From: Enterococcus_D entomosocium
GTDB lineage: Bacteria > Bacillota > Bacilli > Lactobacillales > Enterococcaceae
Assembly (NCBI RefSeq): GCF_030441895.1
Contig: NZ_JARJAS010000003.1
Reading direction: 5' to 3' (one strand)
Length of the DNA: 64,000 nucleotides
Positions 35,557 to 44,436 of the stretch are shown piece by piece. Under the pieces are notes generated by a model, which had not been told where the DNA came from, did not search any database, and saw nothing but the letters and a program-made list of their open reading frames with translations. Positions within the stretch are counted from its first letter, which is position 1. Every line of letters starts with the position of its first letter. Both the position numbers and the translations under genes were made by a program.

Positions 35557-36957
35557 TTAAATAATCGTTTTGGTTTCACTAACTAATTTGTACCAGTATG
35601 CTGACTCTTTGGGGTAACGCTTCTGGGTTTCAAAATCAACATAAAACAAGCCATACCTTTTGTTATACCCATTTGTCCATGAGAAAAGATCCATAAGCGA
35701 CCACAAAAAATATCCCTTCACATTTACTCCAGCTGTTATCGCCTTGCTTAAGGATTCCAAATAGACTCTCAAATAGTCGATTCTCGGCTGATCCATAATG
35801 ATGCCGTCTTCAAACTGGTCTTTATACCCCATGCCGTTTTCAGTGATATAGATTTTGTTGTAATGCGGGTAATCGCTTTTAATTCGCAACAACAAGTCAT
35901 AAAGACCTTCTGGATAAATCAGCCAGTCCCAATCTGTTCGAGGAATTCCTTCTTTATAAATGCGTTCTCCGATCCCCTTCACTTTATAAACAGAGGTCCC
36001 TTTTTCACCCGTGCCATTATGATGGATCGCGTTTTCTCCATCGTAAGCTTTGACAAAATGGCATTGGTAGTGATTGATTCCTAAATAGTCATTACGCGTG
36101 GAGGCTTTTTTCAATTCAACGAAATCTTCTTTAGGAAAATGATAGCTGGCCTGATTTGCTTCACATATCTCATCAAGAGCAGTCAAGGTTTCAGTTGAAT
36201 AATAGCCTAAATAAGTAGCATCTAATAAGAAGCGGATCGACAATGCATCGTCTAAAAAGGCTGCATGCTTATCTTCTGGAGCATCTGTTGCCGCATATTT
36301 CGTCTCCAATGAGTGAACGACACCGATTTCGCCTGGAAGTTCGTTTTCTTTGAAATAGTTCACTACACGTGCATGGGCAACCATCATATTATGAAGACAG
36401 GCGATGATTTTTGTAAAATCATATTTGATTCCTGGTGGGAAAACGCCTAACAAATATTGATTGGTCGCAACAGGATAGATTTCATTAAAGGTACTCCACA
36501 CTTTCACTTCTTTGAATTCATGAAAACAAAAAATGGCATAGGAAACGAATGCTTCTATTGTTTCTCGATTCAAAAAATCTCCCTGTTCAAACAAACGTTT
36601 AGGGGTATCAAAATGATGCAATGTCACAAACGGCGTTACGTTTCTTTTTGCGCATTCTTCGAACACACGATGATAAAAAGCGATTCCTTCTGGGTTCGGT
36701 TCCCCTGTTCCATCAGGAAAAATTCGACTCCATGCAATGGATAATCTTAGCCCATTCACACCAAATCGTTCACACAATTCAATGTCCCTTGCATATTGAT
36801 GATAAAAATCACTTGCCGGATCGGGACTGAATCTACCCTGTTCCTCTAAAAAAGCATCCCAAGCAACAGCGCCTTTGCCGCCCTCCTTAGTGGCTCCTTC
36901 AACCTGATAGGCTGCTGTGGCTCCACCAAAAATAAAATCTTCTGGTAATTTCAGCAT
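35557..36957 (-). CDS. 6-phospho-beta-galactosidase, GH1
   Basis: 466 residues. The GH1 acid/base is E159 (FNEI) and the nucleophile lies in YITENGMGY (about residue 373). It is very similar to LacG, including DFIFGGATAAYQ and FVTLHHFDTP. It hydrolyses phosphorylated beta-galactosides imported by the PTS. First gene of the galactan operon. No tagatose-6-phosphate pathway genes are in the window, so the galactose 6-phosphate released must be handled elsewhere. Confidence 0.92.
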   Translation of the reverse strand: MLKLPEDFIFGGATAAYQVEGATKEGGKGAVAWDAFLEEQGRFSPDPASDFYHQYARDIELCERFGVNGLRLSIAWSRIFPDGTGEPNPEGIAFYHRVFEECAKRNVTPFVTLHHFDTPKRLFEQGDFLNRETIEAFVSYAIFCFHEFKEVKVWSTFNEIYPVATNQYLLGVFPPGIKYDFTKIIACLHNMMVAHARVVNYFKENELPGEIGVVHSLETKYAATDAPEDKHAAFLDDALSIRFLLDATYLGYYSTETLTALDEICEANQASYHFPKEDFVELKKASTRNDYLGINHYQCHFVKAYDGENAIHHNGTGEKGTSVYKVKGIGERIYKEGIPRTDWDWLIYPEGLYDLLLRIKSDYPHYNKIYITENGMGYKDQFEDGIIMDQPRIDYLRVYLESLSKAITAGVNVKGYFLWSLMDLFSWTNGYNKRYGLFYVDFETQKRYPKESAYWYKLVSETKTII

Positions 36958-37009
36958 TTACATCTCTCCTCAAATCTATAATCAGTTTCCGCGTTTTCTA
37001 ACTGATTGA

Positions 37010-37038
37010 ATTGTAATCGCATCCAAAACATTTGTCAA
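37010..37038 (-). promoter_or_regulatory. Promoter of galactan operon
   Basis: Minus strand TTGACA (37033-37038), 17-base spacer, TACAAT (37010-37015), a near-consensus promoter ahead of the GH1 gene. Confidence 0.85.
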
Positions 37039-37041
37039 CAA

Positions 37042-37126
37042 AAACAAACATAAATAATCACAAAAATCGGAAAAAAATGATATATTTTATTGAAACAAAC
37101 ATAAAATAAGTATAATATGTTTGTTT
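37042..37126. promoter_or_regulatory. DeoR/LacR-type operator cluster
   Basis: AAACAAACAT occurs at 37042-37051 and 37093-37102, 51 bases apart, and its complement ATGTTTGTTT at 37117-37126. The first abuts the -35 of the galactan promoter; the other two overlap a likely promoter of the regulator gene (TTGAAA 37090, TATAAT 37111). Spacing near five helical turns suggests looping by the divergent DeoR protein. Confidence 0.7.
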
Positions 37127-37193
37127 TTGTTTGAATTGGATTGACTGTTATCCGATTATATGTTAGATTATCTTTAAATTAGAGGTGAAGACG

Positions 37194-37979
37194 ATGCTGA
37201 AAAAAGAAAGATTGTTTACTATCGTAGAAATGGTCAATAAAAAAGGAATTCTTACTGTTAACGAGATCATCAATCAATTAGATGTTTCTGATATGACCGT
37301 TCGCAGAGATTTAGATGAATTAGAAAAATCGGGCAAGCTGCTACGTATCCATGGAGGGGCCCAAAGTCTTTCCTATACTTTAGATCAAGAACTTTCTCAC
37401 ACCGAAAAAGCCACTTTACAGATTCAAGAAAAAAAAGAAATTGCTGCCGCAGCAGCCTCATTGATTCACGAGGGAGAAACGATTTTCTTAGGACCAGGTA
37501 CAACAATCGAACTATTGGCGACACATTTACTGAACAAGAAAATCCGGATCATTACTAATAATTACCCGGTTTTTGATATTCTTGCGCAAGCAGATGGACC
37601 GGAAATTTTACTAATTGGCGGTGATTTTCGTAAAAATACCGGTGCATTTGTTGGGCCGATTACTAACGACAATTTAAGAAGATTAAAGTTTACAAAAGCA
37701 TTTATCAGTTCAAACGGGGTACACAACGAAGCCATTTCTACTTACAGTACAGAAGAAGGAGAAGCACAACAGATCGCTTTAAATAATTCCCGCAAGAAAT
37801 ATCTGCTCGTTGATAACAAAAAGTTCAACCGAGATGATTTTTATGTATTTTATAATTTGCATGACTTCGACCTACTCATTACGGATCGTCAAATATCACC
37901 TGAGCTGCAAGAGCACTATGCACAATATGTCGATCTGCAAATTGCTGATTCAACCGAAAATACCACTATAGGAGTGTAA
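37194..37979 (+). CDS. DeoR-family repressor, LacR-like
   Basis: 261 residues from the ATG at 37194, which follows AGAGGTG; a GTG at 37185 is part of that ribosome site. The N-terminal helix-turn-helix is typical (LTVNEIINQLDVSDMTVRRDLDELE) and the C-terminal DeoR sensor domain follows from about residue 75. It lies divergent to the galactan operon and probably represses it until a sugar phosphate binds. Confidence 0.9.
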   Translation: MLKKERLFTIVEMVNKKGILTVNEIINQLDVSDMTVRRDLDELEKSGKLLRIHGGAQSLSYTLDQELSHTEKATLQIQEKKEIAAAAASLIHEGETIFLGPGTTIELLATHLLNKKIRIITNNYPVFDILAQADGPEILLIGGDFRKNTGAFVGPITNDNLRRLKFTKAFISSNGVHNEAISTYSTEEGEAQQIALNNSRKKYLLVDNKKFNRDDFYVFYNLHDFDLLITDRQISPELQEHYAQYVDLQIADSTENTTIGV

Positions 37980-37981
37980 CT

Positions 37982-38674
37982 ATGAAAGGGATTATTTTTG
38001 ATTTCAACGGAACAATGTTTTTGGACTCTCATCTACATGAAGCTGCTTGGCTGCACATGATTCATGATCATACAAAAGATGGTTTATCAGATGAGGATAT
38101 TTTAAAAAATATCCATGGTCGAACGAATACGGAGATTTTAAAACATTTCATTTCAGAACATTTGACTGTCTCTGAGATCGCCGTCTTGTCAGAAGAAAAA
38201 GAAAGCTATTATCGTATGCTTTGCTTGCAAAATGAGAACGATCTCCAATTGACAAAGGGGCTTGAAGCGACTCTTGATCAGCTGACTGACCAGCAGATTC
38301 CATTAACGATTGCCACGGCTACTGTTAAAGAGAATGTTGCTTTTTATTTTGATACTTTCGATTTAGCACGCTGGTTTGATTGGGATAAGATCGTCTATGA
38401 CGATGGCTCTTTTCCTGGAAAACCGCAACCGGATATTTTTCTTAAAGCGGCTGGCAAATTGGGCTTAGCTCCTGCTGATTGTCTTGTTATCGAAGATGCT
38501 TATTCAGGTTTGCTTGCTGCCAAGCGTGCTGGGATTGGAACAATTATCGCAATTGATCCATTCGGAAAAAATAATGCAGTATTTGAACAGGCACAGCTAA
38601 ATAAAGATGGAACAATCAAAGATTTTACTGATTTTTGGACAGAGCACCTATCTGTCATATCCATTAATTCTTAA
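37982..38674 (+). CDS. HAD-family hydrolase, beta-phosphoglucomutase-like
   Basis: 230 residues, HAD subfamily with an alpha-helical cap. Motif I reads DFNGTM (8-13): D8 is the nucleophile but the usual second Asp is N10. Motif II is TIATATV, motif III lysine is in PGKPQPD and motif IV is VIEDAYSG. It starts two bases after the DeoR stop. A sugar-phosphate phosphatase or mutase role is likely; the N10 change would weaken phosphatase activity as known for the canonical family, though N is common at this place in some lactic HAD proteins. Confidence 0.8.
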   Translation: MKGIIFDFNGTMFLDSHLHEAAWLHMIHDHTKDGLSDEDILKNIHGRTNTEILKHFISEHLTVSEIAVLSEEKESYYRMLCLQNENDLQLTKGLEATLDQLTDQQIPLTIATATVKENVAFYFDTFDLARWFDWDKIVYDDGSFPGKPQPDIFLKAAGKLGLAPADCLVIEDAYSGLLAAKRAGIGTIIAIDPFGKNNAVFEQAQLNKDGTIKDFTDFWTEHLSVISINS

Positions 38675-38718
38675 GCGATTCTATTAAAAACAACTGAGAT
38701 GCATATCTCCTTTTATAA

Positions 38719-38768
38719 AAAACTGCAGTGAAATGACATGAAAACACGTGTCATTTCACTGCAGTTTT
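38719..38768. terminator. Strong bidirectional terminator
   Basis: A 20-base arm beginning AAAACTGCAGTGAAATGACA pairs exactly with its complement at 38749-38768 and ends in a T-run. Confidence 0.95.
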
Positions 38769-38972
38769 TTTCATTTTCGTTTAGTTCTTACTCATTCTGC
38801 TAAAATTTCTAGATTTTCTCCAACCAATCATTGTCATTCTTTTTGTTCTTTGAGAAAATAAGCACAACTCAATCGATTAATTTAACGTTTTCTCGATTTT
38901 TTTCGATTTTTTCAGTTGAAAGATGTTCACTTTTTTTATTTTCAGTTGTTGTATTGTTAAGGAGGGAGAAAA

Positions 38973-39458
38973 ATGCGTTTGGATGCTTACGAACATTATT
39001 TACTGCAGTTAACGAATGACTTGGTTCATTACCTGCAGTCCCTCGGCGCTTCTCAACAGGATGCCGAAGATATTGCTCAAGAAGCAGTTGTGAAAATCCT
39101 TGAAATCGATTCGGTCTTATCCGCAGAAGCGATTCGTCCGTGGCTGTTTCGTGTGGGGATCAATGGTTACTTTACTTTATATAAACAAACAAAGCGACGG
39201 CGAGAAATCGTCAGGCAGTATTTGCCAGTGACTGCTTCTAGTATCAACTGGCAAGAAACCGATGATGATCTTTATGAAGCACTTCAAGAATTACCCGTTT
39301 CTACCTCCACCCTTTTGATCATGAAGTACGCAGAAAATTTGAGCTTAAAAGAAAAAAGCTTCTTACTGAATCGCTCGGAAGATAGCATCAAAACAGCATT
39401 ATACCGAGGAAGAAAACAACTGAAAAAACGAATGGAGGAAAAGAATCATGACTATTAA
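38973..39458 (+). CDS. ECF-type RNA polymerase sigma factor
   Basis: 161 residues with a sigma region 2 (QQDAEDIAQEAVVKILE) and region 4 helix-turn-helix (LSLKEKSFLLNRSEDSIKTA), no region 3. It is an extracytoplasmic-function sigma factor that redirects RNA polymerase to a stress or envelope regulon. AAGGAGGGAG precedes the ATG. It overlaps the next gene by 11 bases, typical of a sigma/anti-sigma pair. The regulon is unknown and no other target gene is evident in the window. Confidence 0.85.
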   Translation: MRLDAYEHYLLQLTNDLVHYLQSLGASQQDAEDIAQEAVVKILEIDSVLSAEAIRPWLFRVGINGYFTLYKQTKRRREIVRQYLPVTASSINWQETDDDLYEALQELPVSTSTLLIMKYAENLSLKEKSFLLNRSEDSIKTALYRGRKQLKKRMEEKNHDY

Positions 39459-40137
39459 AGATCAAGAATTTAAAAAAATCGTGAAAAAAGCTCGACTAAA
39501 AAACACACGTAGGACAATTTTTATTGCTGTACTGTCTTTGTTAGTATTGATTGGTCTACCTGGGGGGCTTTATTTAAACTATTACAATTACGGTCCTTTT
39601 CGAGGAGAAAAAATAGCGGGTGTTCCAGATAATCATATAGTTCAAGTCGAAAATCAAATGGATCTTTCCAGATTGTTATTTGATTTTGGCTCACAGCTAA
39701 AATTTAATACCCAAGCTCGAGCGATGACGGTTTACTTTAATCACTACCAAAAAGGCGAGAAAACAACCCACAAGCTGATTGCTTCCTTAATGACAGATAC
39801 CAAAAGCAATTATAACGGTTATTTAACAATTGGTATTTCTAAAGGAGAAAAAAAGCTGTTCGTAAACTTATCTTCCAATGGCGGTGCATCAGAAACAACG
39901 ACAGATCTTACGGCATTTCAGTATATTTCTCTTGGAGAAGACAATGATCTTCCCGGGGGAGCAATCTATCACATTGAAGAAGATCCACTAGAAATCAAAA
40001 AAAATGTTGAGATTCCTTTGATTTACATTGCACAAGGCGGTGACCTAAAACTATTTGCTGAAATGGAAAACAATCTATCTGAAGAAAATTTAAAAAGCGT
40101 TGAAAACGTCTATTACGTTTACTTAATAGTAGAATAA
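39448..40137 (+). CDS. Putative anti-sigma factor, one membrane segment
   Basis: 229 residues. A basic cytoplasmic N-terminus (about 1-22), one membrane helix (about 23-44) and a roughly 185-residue extracytoplasmic domain without recognised family. The overlap with the sigma gene and the topology fit an anti-sigma factor holding the sigma at the membrane. No ZAS zinc motif (HxxxCxxC) is seen. The outer part contains several isolated YIS/YIE-like strands. Confidence 0.65.
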   Translation: MTIKDQEFKKIVKKARLKNTRRTIFIAVLSLLVLIGLPGGLYLNYYNYGPFRGEKIAGVPDNHIVQVENQMDLSRLLFDFGSQLKFNTQARAMTVYFNHYQKGEKTTHKLIASLMTDTKSNYNGYLTIGISKGEKKLFVNLSSNGGASETTTDLTAFQYISLGEDNDLPGGAIYHIEEDPLEIKKNVEIPLIYIAQGGDLKLFAEMENNLSEENLKSVENVYYVYLIVE

Positions 40138-40142
40138 CGAAA

Positions 40143-40176
40143 AAAGACCAGTTCAGAATGCTGAGCTGGTCTTTTT
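40143..40176. terminator. Bidirectional terminator
   Basis: AAAAGACCAG-TTCAG and CTGAG-CTGGTCTTTT form an almost perfect stem with A- and T-runs, between the anti-sigma gene and the convergent protease gene. Confidence 0.92.
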
Positions 40177-40192
40177 TCTGTCACACTGTCGA

Positions 40193-40909
40193 TTAATTCC
40201 GACGGTTGTTATTACCAAATAAAATAATCAAACGTAAGAGTTGCAATAAGGTTGCTACGGCAGCTGCGACATAGGTCAACGCTGCGGCAAAGAGCACTCT
40301 TCTCGCTTGTGGTACTTCCTCTTCTGTTAACAAGCCACCATCTGCCAAAATACGGATCGCCCGTTTTGAGGCATCGAACTCGACTGGCAAGGTCACTAAT
40401 TGGAAAATAAACGCCAATGAGAAAGCCAACAAACCTAAGTTGATCAGAAACGAGCCTCGTAATAGTACCCCGATCAAAATCAACGGGATCGAGATGCTGG
40501 TTCCGATATTGGCGATCGGTACGATCGCATGACGCAAACGCAAAGGAAAATAGCCTTTGGCATCTTGGACTGCGTGACCACACTCATGGGCCGCAACACC
40601 GATTGCTGCTACCGAAGTTGATTGTGCGGTGGATTGCGATAAACTCAACATTTTGTTGCCAGAATTGTAATTATCCGTCAAATCACCAGCGATCGCTTGC
40701 ACACCAACATTATTGATTCCTTGGCTCTGCAAGATGTACTGCGCCGCTTTTGTGCCGGTAATATTATTTTTACTTCTGACTTTGTCATATTTGTTAAAGG
40801 TACTTTTGACGTACGCTGACGCTGCTAGCGAAATCACCATACCGATAATTACAAGAATGAAAGTCGGGTCATAAAAAAAGCCGAACCCGTATCCGCCCAT
40901 ACCATACAC
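40193..40909 (-). CDS. Zinc metallopeptidase, YugP family
   Basis: 238 residues, membrane protein with a segment near 17-32 and two to three more in the C-terminal half. The HExxH motif is H108-ECG-H112 in AAHECGHAVQ. The family is a putative neutral membrane zinc protease conserved in Firmicutes, with substrates unknown. The start is a GTG 9 bases after AAGGGGG. Monocistronic. Confidence 0.88.
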   Translation of the reverse strand: MYGMGGYGFGFFYDPTFILVIIGMVISLAASAYVKSTFNKYDKVRSKNNITGTKAAQYILQSQGINNVGVQAIAGDLTDNYNSGNKMLSLSQSTAQSTSVAAIGVAAHECGHAVQDAKGYFPLRLRHAIVPIANIGTSISIPLILIGVLLRGSFLINLGLLAFSLAFIFQLVTLPVEFDASKRAIRILADGGLLTEEEVPQARRVLFAAALTYVAAAVATLLQLLRLIILFGNNNRRN

Positions 40910-40994
40910 GATAAAATTCCCCCTTTTAATCTTTGACCTTATTTTACCATTAAAGTGGTGAAAAAATTATGAAGATGACTGGAAGATTTTGTTT

Positions 40995-41327
40995 TTAACC
41001 TTTTTTTACAAATTCTGATTTTAGTTTCATTGGGCCGAAGCCATCGATCTTGCAATCAATGTTATGGTCGCCTTCGACTAATTTGATGTTTTTCACTTTC
41101 GTTCCTTGTTTGATGGCGCCAGATGCGCCTTTGACTTTCAAGTCTTTGATGACCGTTACTGTATCACCATCTACTAAAATATTGCCATTGGCATCTTTGT
41201 ATACGGGTGCTTCTTCCGCCGCTTGTTGCTCTTGCCATTCGTTTCCGCATTCAGGACAAACAAACAGCCCGCGGTCTTCATAAGCGTATTCAGATTGGCA
41301 ATTTGGACAATTAGGAATTTGAGTCAT
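40995..41327 (-). CDS. PhnA-domain zinc ribbon protein
   Basis: 110 residues. An N-terminal zinc ribbon with CPNC and CPEC is followed by the PhnA domain (DGDTVTVIKDLKVKGASG). The family is often annotated with alkylphosphonate use, but most members, including this stand-alone form, have no proven function. Single-gene unit. Confidence 0.88.
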   Translation of the reverse strand: MTQIPNCPNCQSEYAYEDRGLFVCPECGNEWQEQQAAEEAPVYKDANGNILVDGDTVTVIKDLKVKGASGAIKQGTKVKNIKLVEGDHNIDCKIDGFGPMKLKSEFVKKG

Positions 41328-41508
41328 AGTGTTGCTCCTTTAAAATATAATTTTCGCTGTAAAAAACAACTCACCATCAGCATACCGAAAAACCACTAGT
41401 GGCGCAACCAAAAATCAGTGACCGATAAGCAAAAAAATCGCTTCTGTAGAGTAATAACAGAAGCGATAATTCAAGTGTATCCGAAAAGGAACTACACAGA
41501 ATTCATTT

Positions 41509-42168
41509 TTATTTCGAGAAATAATTTGCACAAGCATCGCCGATCCATTGGATGAGTTGTACCAAAAGGATCAACAAGAGAATCACCACAATCAAAATCG
41601 CCGTTTCATAGCGATAATAACCATACTGAATCGCTAAATCGCCAATGCCGCCTGCGCCAATCGTTCCCACCATCGCCGAGTAGCCTAAAAGACTGATCAA
41701 AGTTAACACAAATCCGCGAATCAAAGCTGGCAGACTTTCTGGTAAAATCACTTCGCGAATAACTTGCCCCGTCGATGCTCCGGAAGCGACACTAGCTTCA
41801 AGGACGCCATAGTCGATTTCGGCAAATGCGGATTCAGCGATTCGGGCGTAAAAAGGAATCGCGGCAATCGATAAAGCAATCGCTCCGCCCGCCGGGGTAT
41901 AAGGATCACCGATCAGCACCGCTGATAACGGAATCAACGTAATCAATAAGATCAAAAATGGTAGCGAACGGATTGCATTGACGACAAAATCGGCCAGATG
42001 ATGCAAGAAAACATTTTTATGAAAAAGGTTACTGCCGACTAAAAACAGGACTAATCCAATCAATAAGCCGAAAACTACTCCTATAATTGCTGAAGTTCCC
42101 ACCATGAAGAATGTTTCCCATAGTGCTTGGGGCAGGTTTGTTTTTAAAATCTCAAGCGTATCAGCCAT
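41509..42168 (-). CDS. metI: Methionine ABC transporter permease
   Basis: 219 residues from the ATG at 42168 with AGGTGAG in front; a GTG three codons earlier is possible. Five to six membrane segments and the binding-protein-dependent permease motif (EASVASGASTGQVIREVILP) are present. It overlaps metN by 8 bases. Part of metQ-metN-metI, the MetD-type importer. Confidence 0.95.
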   Translation of the reverse strand: MADTLEILKTNLPQALWETFFMVGTSAIIGVVFGLLIGLVLFLVGSNLFHKNVFLHHLADFVVNAIRSLPFLILLITLIPLSAVLIGDPYTPAGGAIALSIAAIPFYARIAESAFAEIDYGVLEASVASGASTGQVIREVILPESLPALIRGFVLTLISLLGYSAMVGTIGAGGIGDLAIQYGYYRYETAILIVVILLLILLVQLIQWIGDACANYFSK

Positions 42169-43186
42169 TTTTCTCACCTATCTTTCTTAGAGAAAAGACG
42201 TTCGCAGCTAGGTGTTCTCGGGCTTTTGCTGCTTCTTCGGCGGATCCGGTCAAATAGATATACAAAATACCGATCACATCTTTTTTGATATACTCAATTT
42301 TTCCGTGGATAATATTGATCGACACATCATAGGCTTTGGCTACAGTCGAAATCAGTGGTTCTAACGTATACTCCCCTTGATAGCGCAATTCCAGCAAGTC
42401 GCCTTCCGTGAAGGATGCTAGAATTTCCTCGGGAAGCGTCAGATCCAAGTAACGACCTACCAGTTTTTTCGTAATAGGCTGTTTAGGCTGACTGAACAAG
42501 CCGTAGGTCGTTTGTTCTTCAACGATCCGACCCTTCTCCATCACTGCCACCCGATCAAAAAACTTGCGGGCAACATCCAATTCATGGGTGATAAAGACGA
42601 TGGTGATGCCTGTCTGTTCCTTGATTCGGATCAATAATTTCAAAATTTCTTCAGTCGTTTCAACATCTAACGCACTGGTAGCTTCGTCACATAACAAAAT
42701 CTCAGGTTCATTGGCAATCGCTCGTGCAATGCCGATCCGCTGCTTTTCTCCCCCAGACAAATTATTCGGATACTCGTGAATTTTGTGAGGCAGATCCACC
42801 ATTTCCAACAGTTCCTTGATCCTCGCTTCTTGCTTTTCTTGCGGATAATGTCCAGCACGCAAAGCAAAGGCTAAATTTTCCTTGATGGTTCGATTATGGA
42901 TCAGATTGAAATGCTGAAAGATCATCCCGATTTTTTGTCGTACTTCACGCAAGTGTTTGCCTTTAGCTTGCGTGATGTCTTGACCATCAATCAGAATTTG
43001 ACCGCTAGAAGGCACCTGCAGTAGATTCAACGTACGAACCAAAGTACTTTTCCCAGCACCGCTCAATCCGACGATCCCATATACTTCTCCAGCTTGAACG
43101 GAAAAATCAACGGAATCCACTGCTTTTTTGATTTGTTTTTTATGAGTGAATGTCACTGATACTTGTTTTACTTCTATTTTTGCCAT
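42161..43186 (-). CDS. metN: Methionine ABC transporter ATP-binding protein
   Basis: 341 residues. Walker A GLSGAGKST, signature LSGGEKQR, Walker B ILLCDEATSALD, and a C-terminal NIL domain (about 265-335) that binds methionine and inhibits the pump from inside. It powers methionine uptake with MetQ and MetI. Confidence 0.96.
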   Translation of the reverse strand: MAKIEVKQVSVTFTHKKQIKKAVDSVDFSVQAGEVYGIVGLSGAGKSTLVRTLNLLQVPSSGQILIDGQDITQAKGKHLREVRQKIGMIFQHFNLIHNRTIKENLAFALRAGHYPQEKQEARIKELLEMVDLPHKIHEYPNNLSGGEKQRIGIARAIANEPEILLCDEATSALDVETTEEILKLLIRIKEQTGITIVFITHELDVARKFFDRVAVMEKGRIVEEQTTYGLFSQPKQPITKKLVGRYLDLTLPEEILASFTEGDLLELRYQGEYTLEPLISTVAKAYDVSINIIHGKIEYIKKDVIGILYIYLTGSAEEAAKAREHLAANVFSLRKIGEKNG

Positions 43187-43200
43187 AAGATATGCCCTTC

Positions 43201-44058
43201 TTACTCAGTCCAAAATTTCGGTTGATCAAAGTTGCTGAACGGTGATTCGGCAATCGCTTTTTTAAATGCGTCACTTTCTAATACTTCCGTAACTGCCTTA
43301 GCAAAATCACTGTCTTCTTCTTCGGAGGACACCACAAAGACATTTTTATATTCTTCTTTCAATGACTCCAACGCCAAAGCATCTGCGGGATCAAGAGAAG
43401 CCGCCCAAGCGAAGTTTCCTGGTACTAAAGCTAAATCGACTGTATCTAACGAACGAGCCAATTGAGCTGCGTCTAATTCTTTAAATGTCAGATTCTTCGG
43501 ATTTCCTTCGATGTCATTCACTGTTGCTTTCGTTTCGTCGATATTGTCTGCGATGGTGATCAACTCATTGGCAGCTAACAGTTGCAAGGTCCGAGCTAAA
43601 TTTGAGGCATCATTGGCAATCGAAACAGTCGCCCCGTCTGCTAACTCATCCAAGCTGGACAGTTGATTCGAATAGATGCCCATTCCCAGTGTGGGCACTT
43701 TTTGTAATGCCGTAAGGGATAACTGGTTATCTGCCGAAAATTTTTCTAGATAGGCCGTATGTTGAAACAAATTGGCATCGATTTGGTCATTCGCCAAGGC
43801 ATTGTTCGGCTGAATATAATCATTAAACACTTTAGTCGTAAGTTGATACCCTTTTTCTTCCAGTAATGGAGAAATCACCTCTGTCACCATGTCCCCGTAT
43901 GGTCCCGGCGCAACTCCAACGACTTTTTCTTCCACTGCATTTACACTGTTTTCACCAGACTGTGTATCCCCTGTGCTGCTAGTATTGCCACAAGCTGCCA
44001 ATGTAATTAAGAAAGCAGCAGCAACTAATCCAACGACTCCCTTTTTCAACTGTTTCAT
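43201..44058 (-). CDS. metQ: Methionine-binding lipoprotein
   Basis: 285 residues from the ATG at 44058, with AAGGGGG in front; the longer open frame upstream runs through the T-box leader and is not coding. Signal peptide with lipobox LAAC (near residue 20). The rest is a NlpA/MetQ solute-binding domain. First gene of the operon and directly behind the T-box. Confidence 0.95.
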   Translation of the reverse strand: MKQLKKGVVGLVAAAFLITLAACGNTSSTGDTQSGENSVNAVEEKVVGVAPGPYGDMVTEVISPLLEEKGYQLTTKVFNDYIQPNNALANDQIDANLFQHTAYLEKFSADNQLSLTALQKVPTLGMGIYSNQLSSLDELADGATVSIANDASNLARTLQLLAANELITIADNIDETKATVNDIEGNPKNLTFKELDAAQLARSLDTVDLALVPGNFAWAASLDPADALALESLKEEYKNVFVVSSEEEDSDFAKAVTEVLESDAFKKAIAESPFSNFDQPKFWTE

Positions 44059-44089
44059 TTTTTTGTACCCCCTTTTTATAATAAAAAAA

Positions 44090-44352
44090 CGTCCTTTCTC
44101 CATCATAGAGAAAGGACGAAACAACCTTGTTCGTGGTACCACCTTTGATTCATTGGCACAATCAGCCAACCTTATCAGTTTATCAACTGCTTTGCTATAA
44201 CGGGCAATCCCGCTGCACGCTTGCTTTTGCTCACGTCCAAACGCTCCAAGGCCATCTTCAGTCAAACGGCTGTGCTCTTTCTCACCAATCCGAGCTCTCT
44301 GATCCAATCGAAACTGACTTACTCTTCTTATCATCGCGTGTTTTTTAATTTG
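44090..44352 (-). promoter_or_regulatory. T-box riboswitch, methionine
   Basis: On the minus strand the leader contains the T-box sequence AAGGTGGTACCACG (44132-44145), followed by a terminator with arms CGTCCTTTCTC / GAGAAAGGACG and a T-run (44090-44118). Stem I with GAGCTCGGATTGGTGAGAAA lies at the 5' side, and the specifier region reads GAAGATGGCC with AUG at 44255-44253. Uncharged tRNA-Met would bind and let transcription enter metQNI. Confidence 0.95.
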
Positions 44353-44358
44353 TGTTTA

Positions 44359-44387
44359 ACTATACGATAGCCTCAAATGAATGTCAA
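44359..44387 (-). promoter_or_regulatory. Promoter of metQNI
   Basis: Minus strand TTGACA (44382-44387), 17-base spacer, TATAGT (44359-44364). Confidence 0.88.
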
Positions 44388-44436
44388 TTCTTTTTTTAAC
44401 GAAAATATCATCTTTTTGCAATAACTTTCACAGTGT

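Noticed and set aside
44058..44334. Open frame extending metQ upstream by about 90 codons
   Set aside because: It covers the T-box stem I, specifier, T-box and terminator; the lipobox and ribosome site fix the start at 44058.
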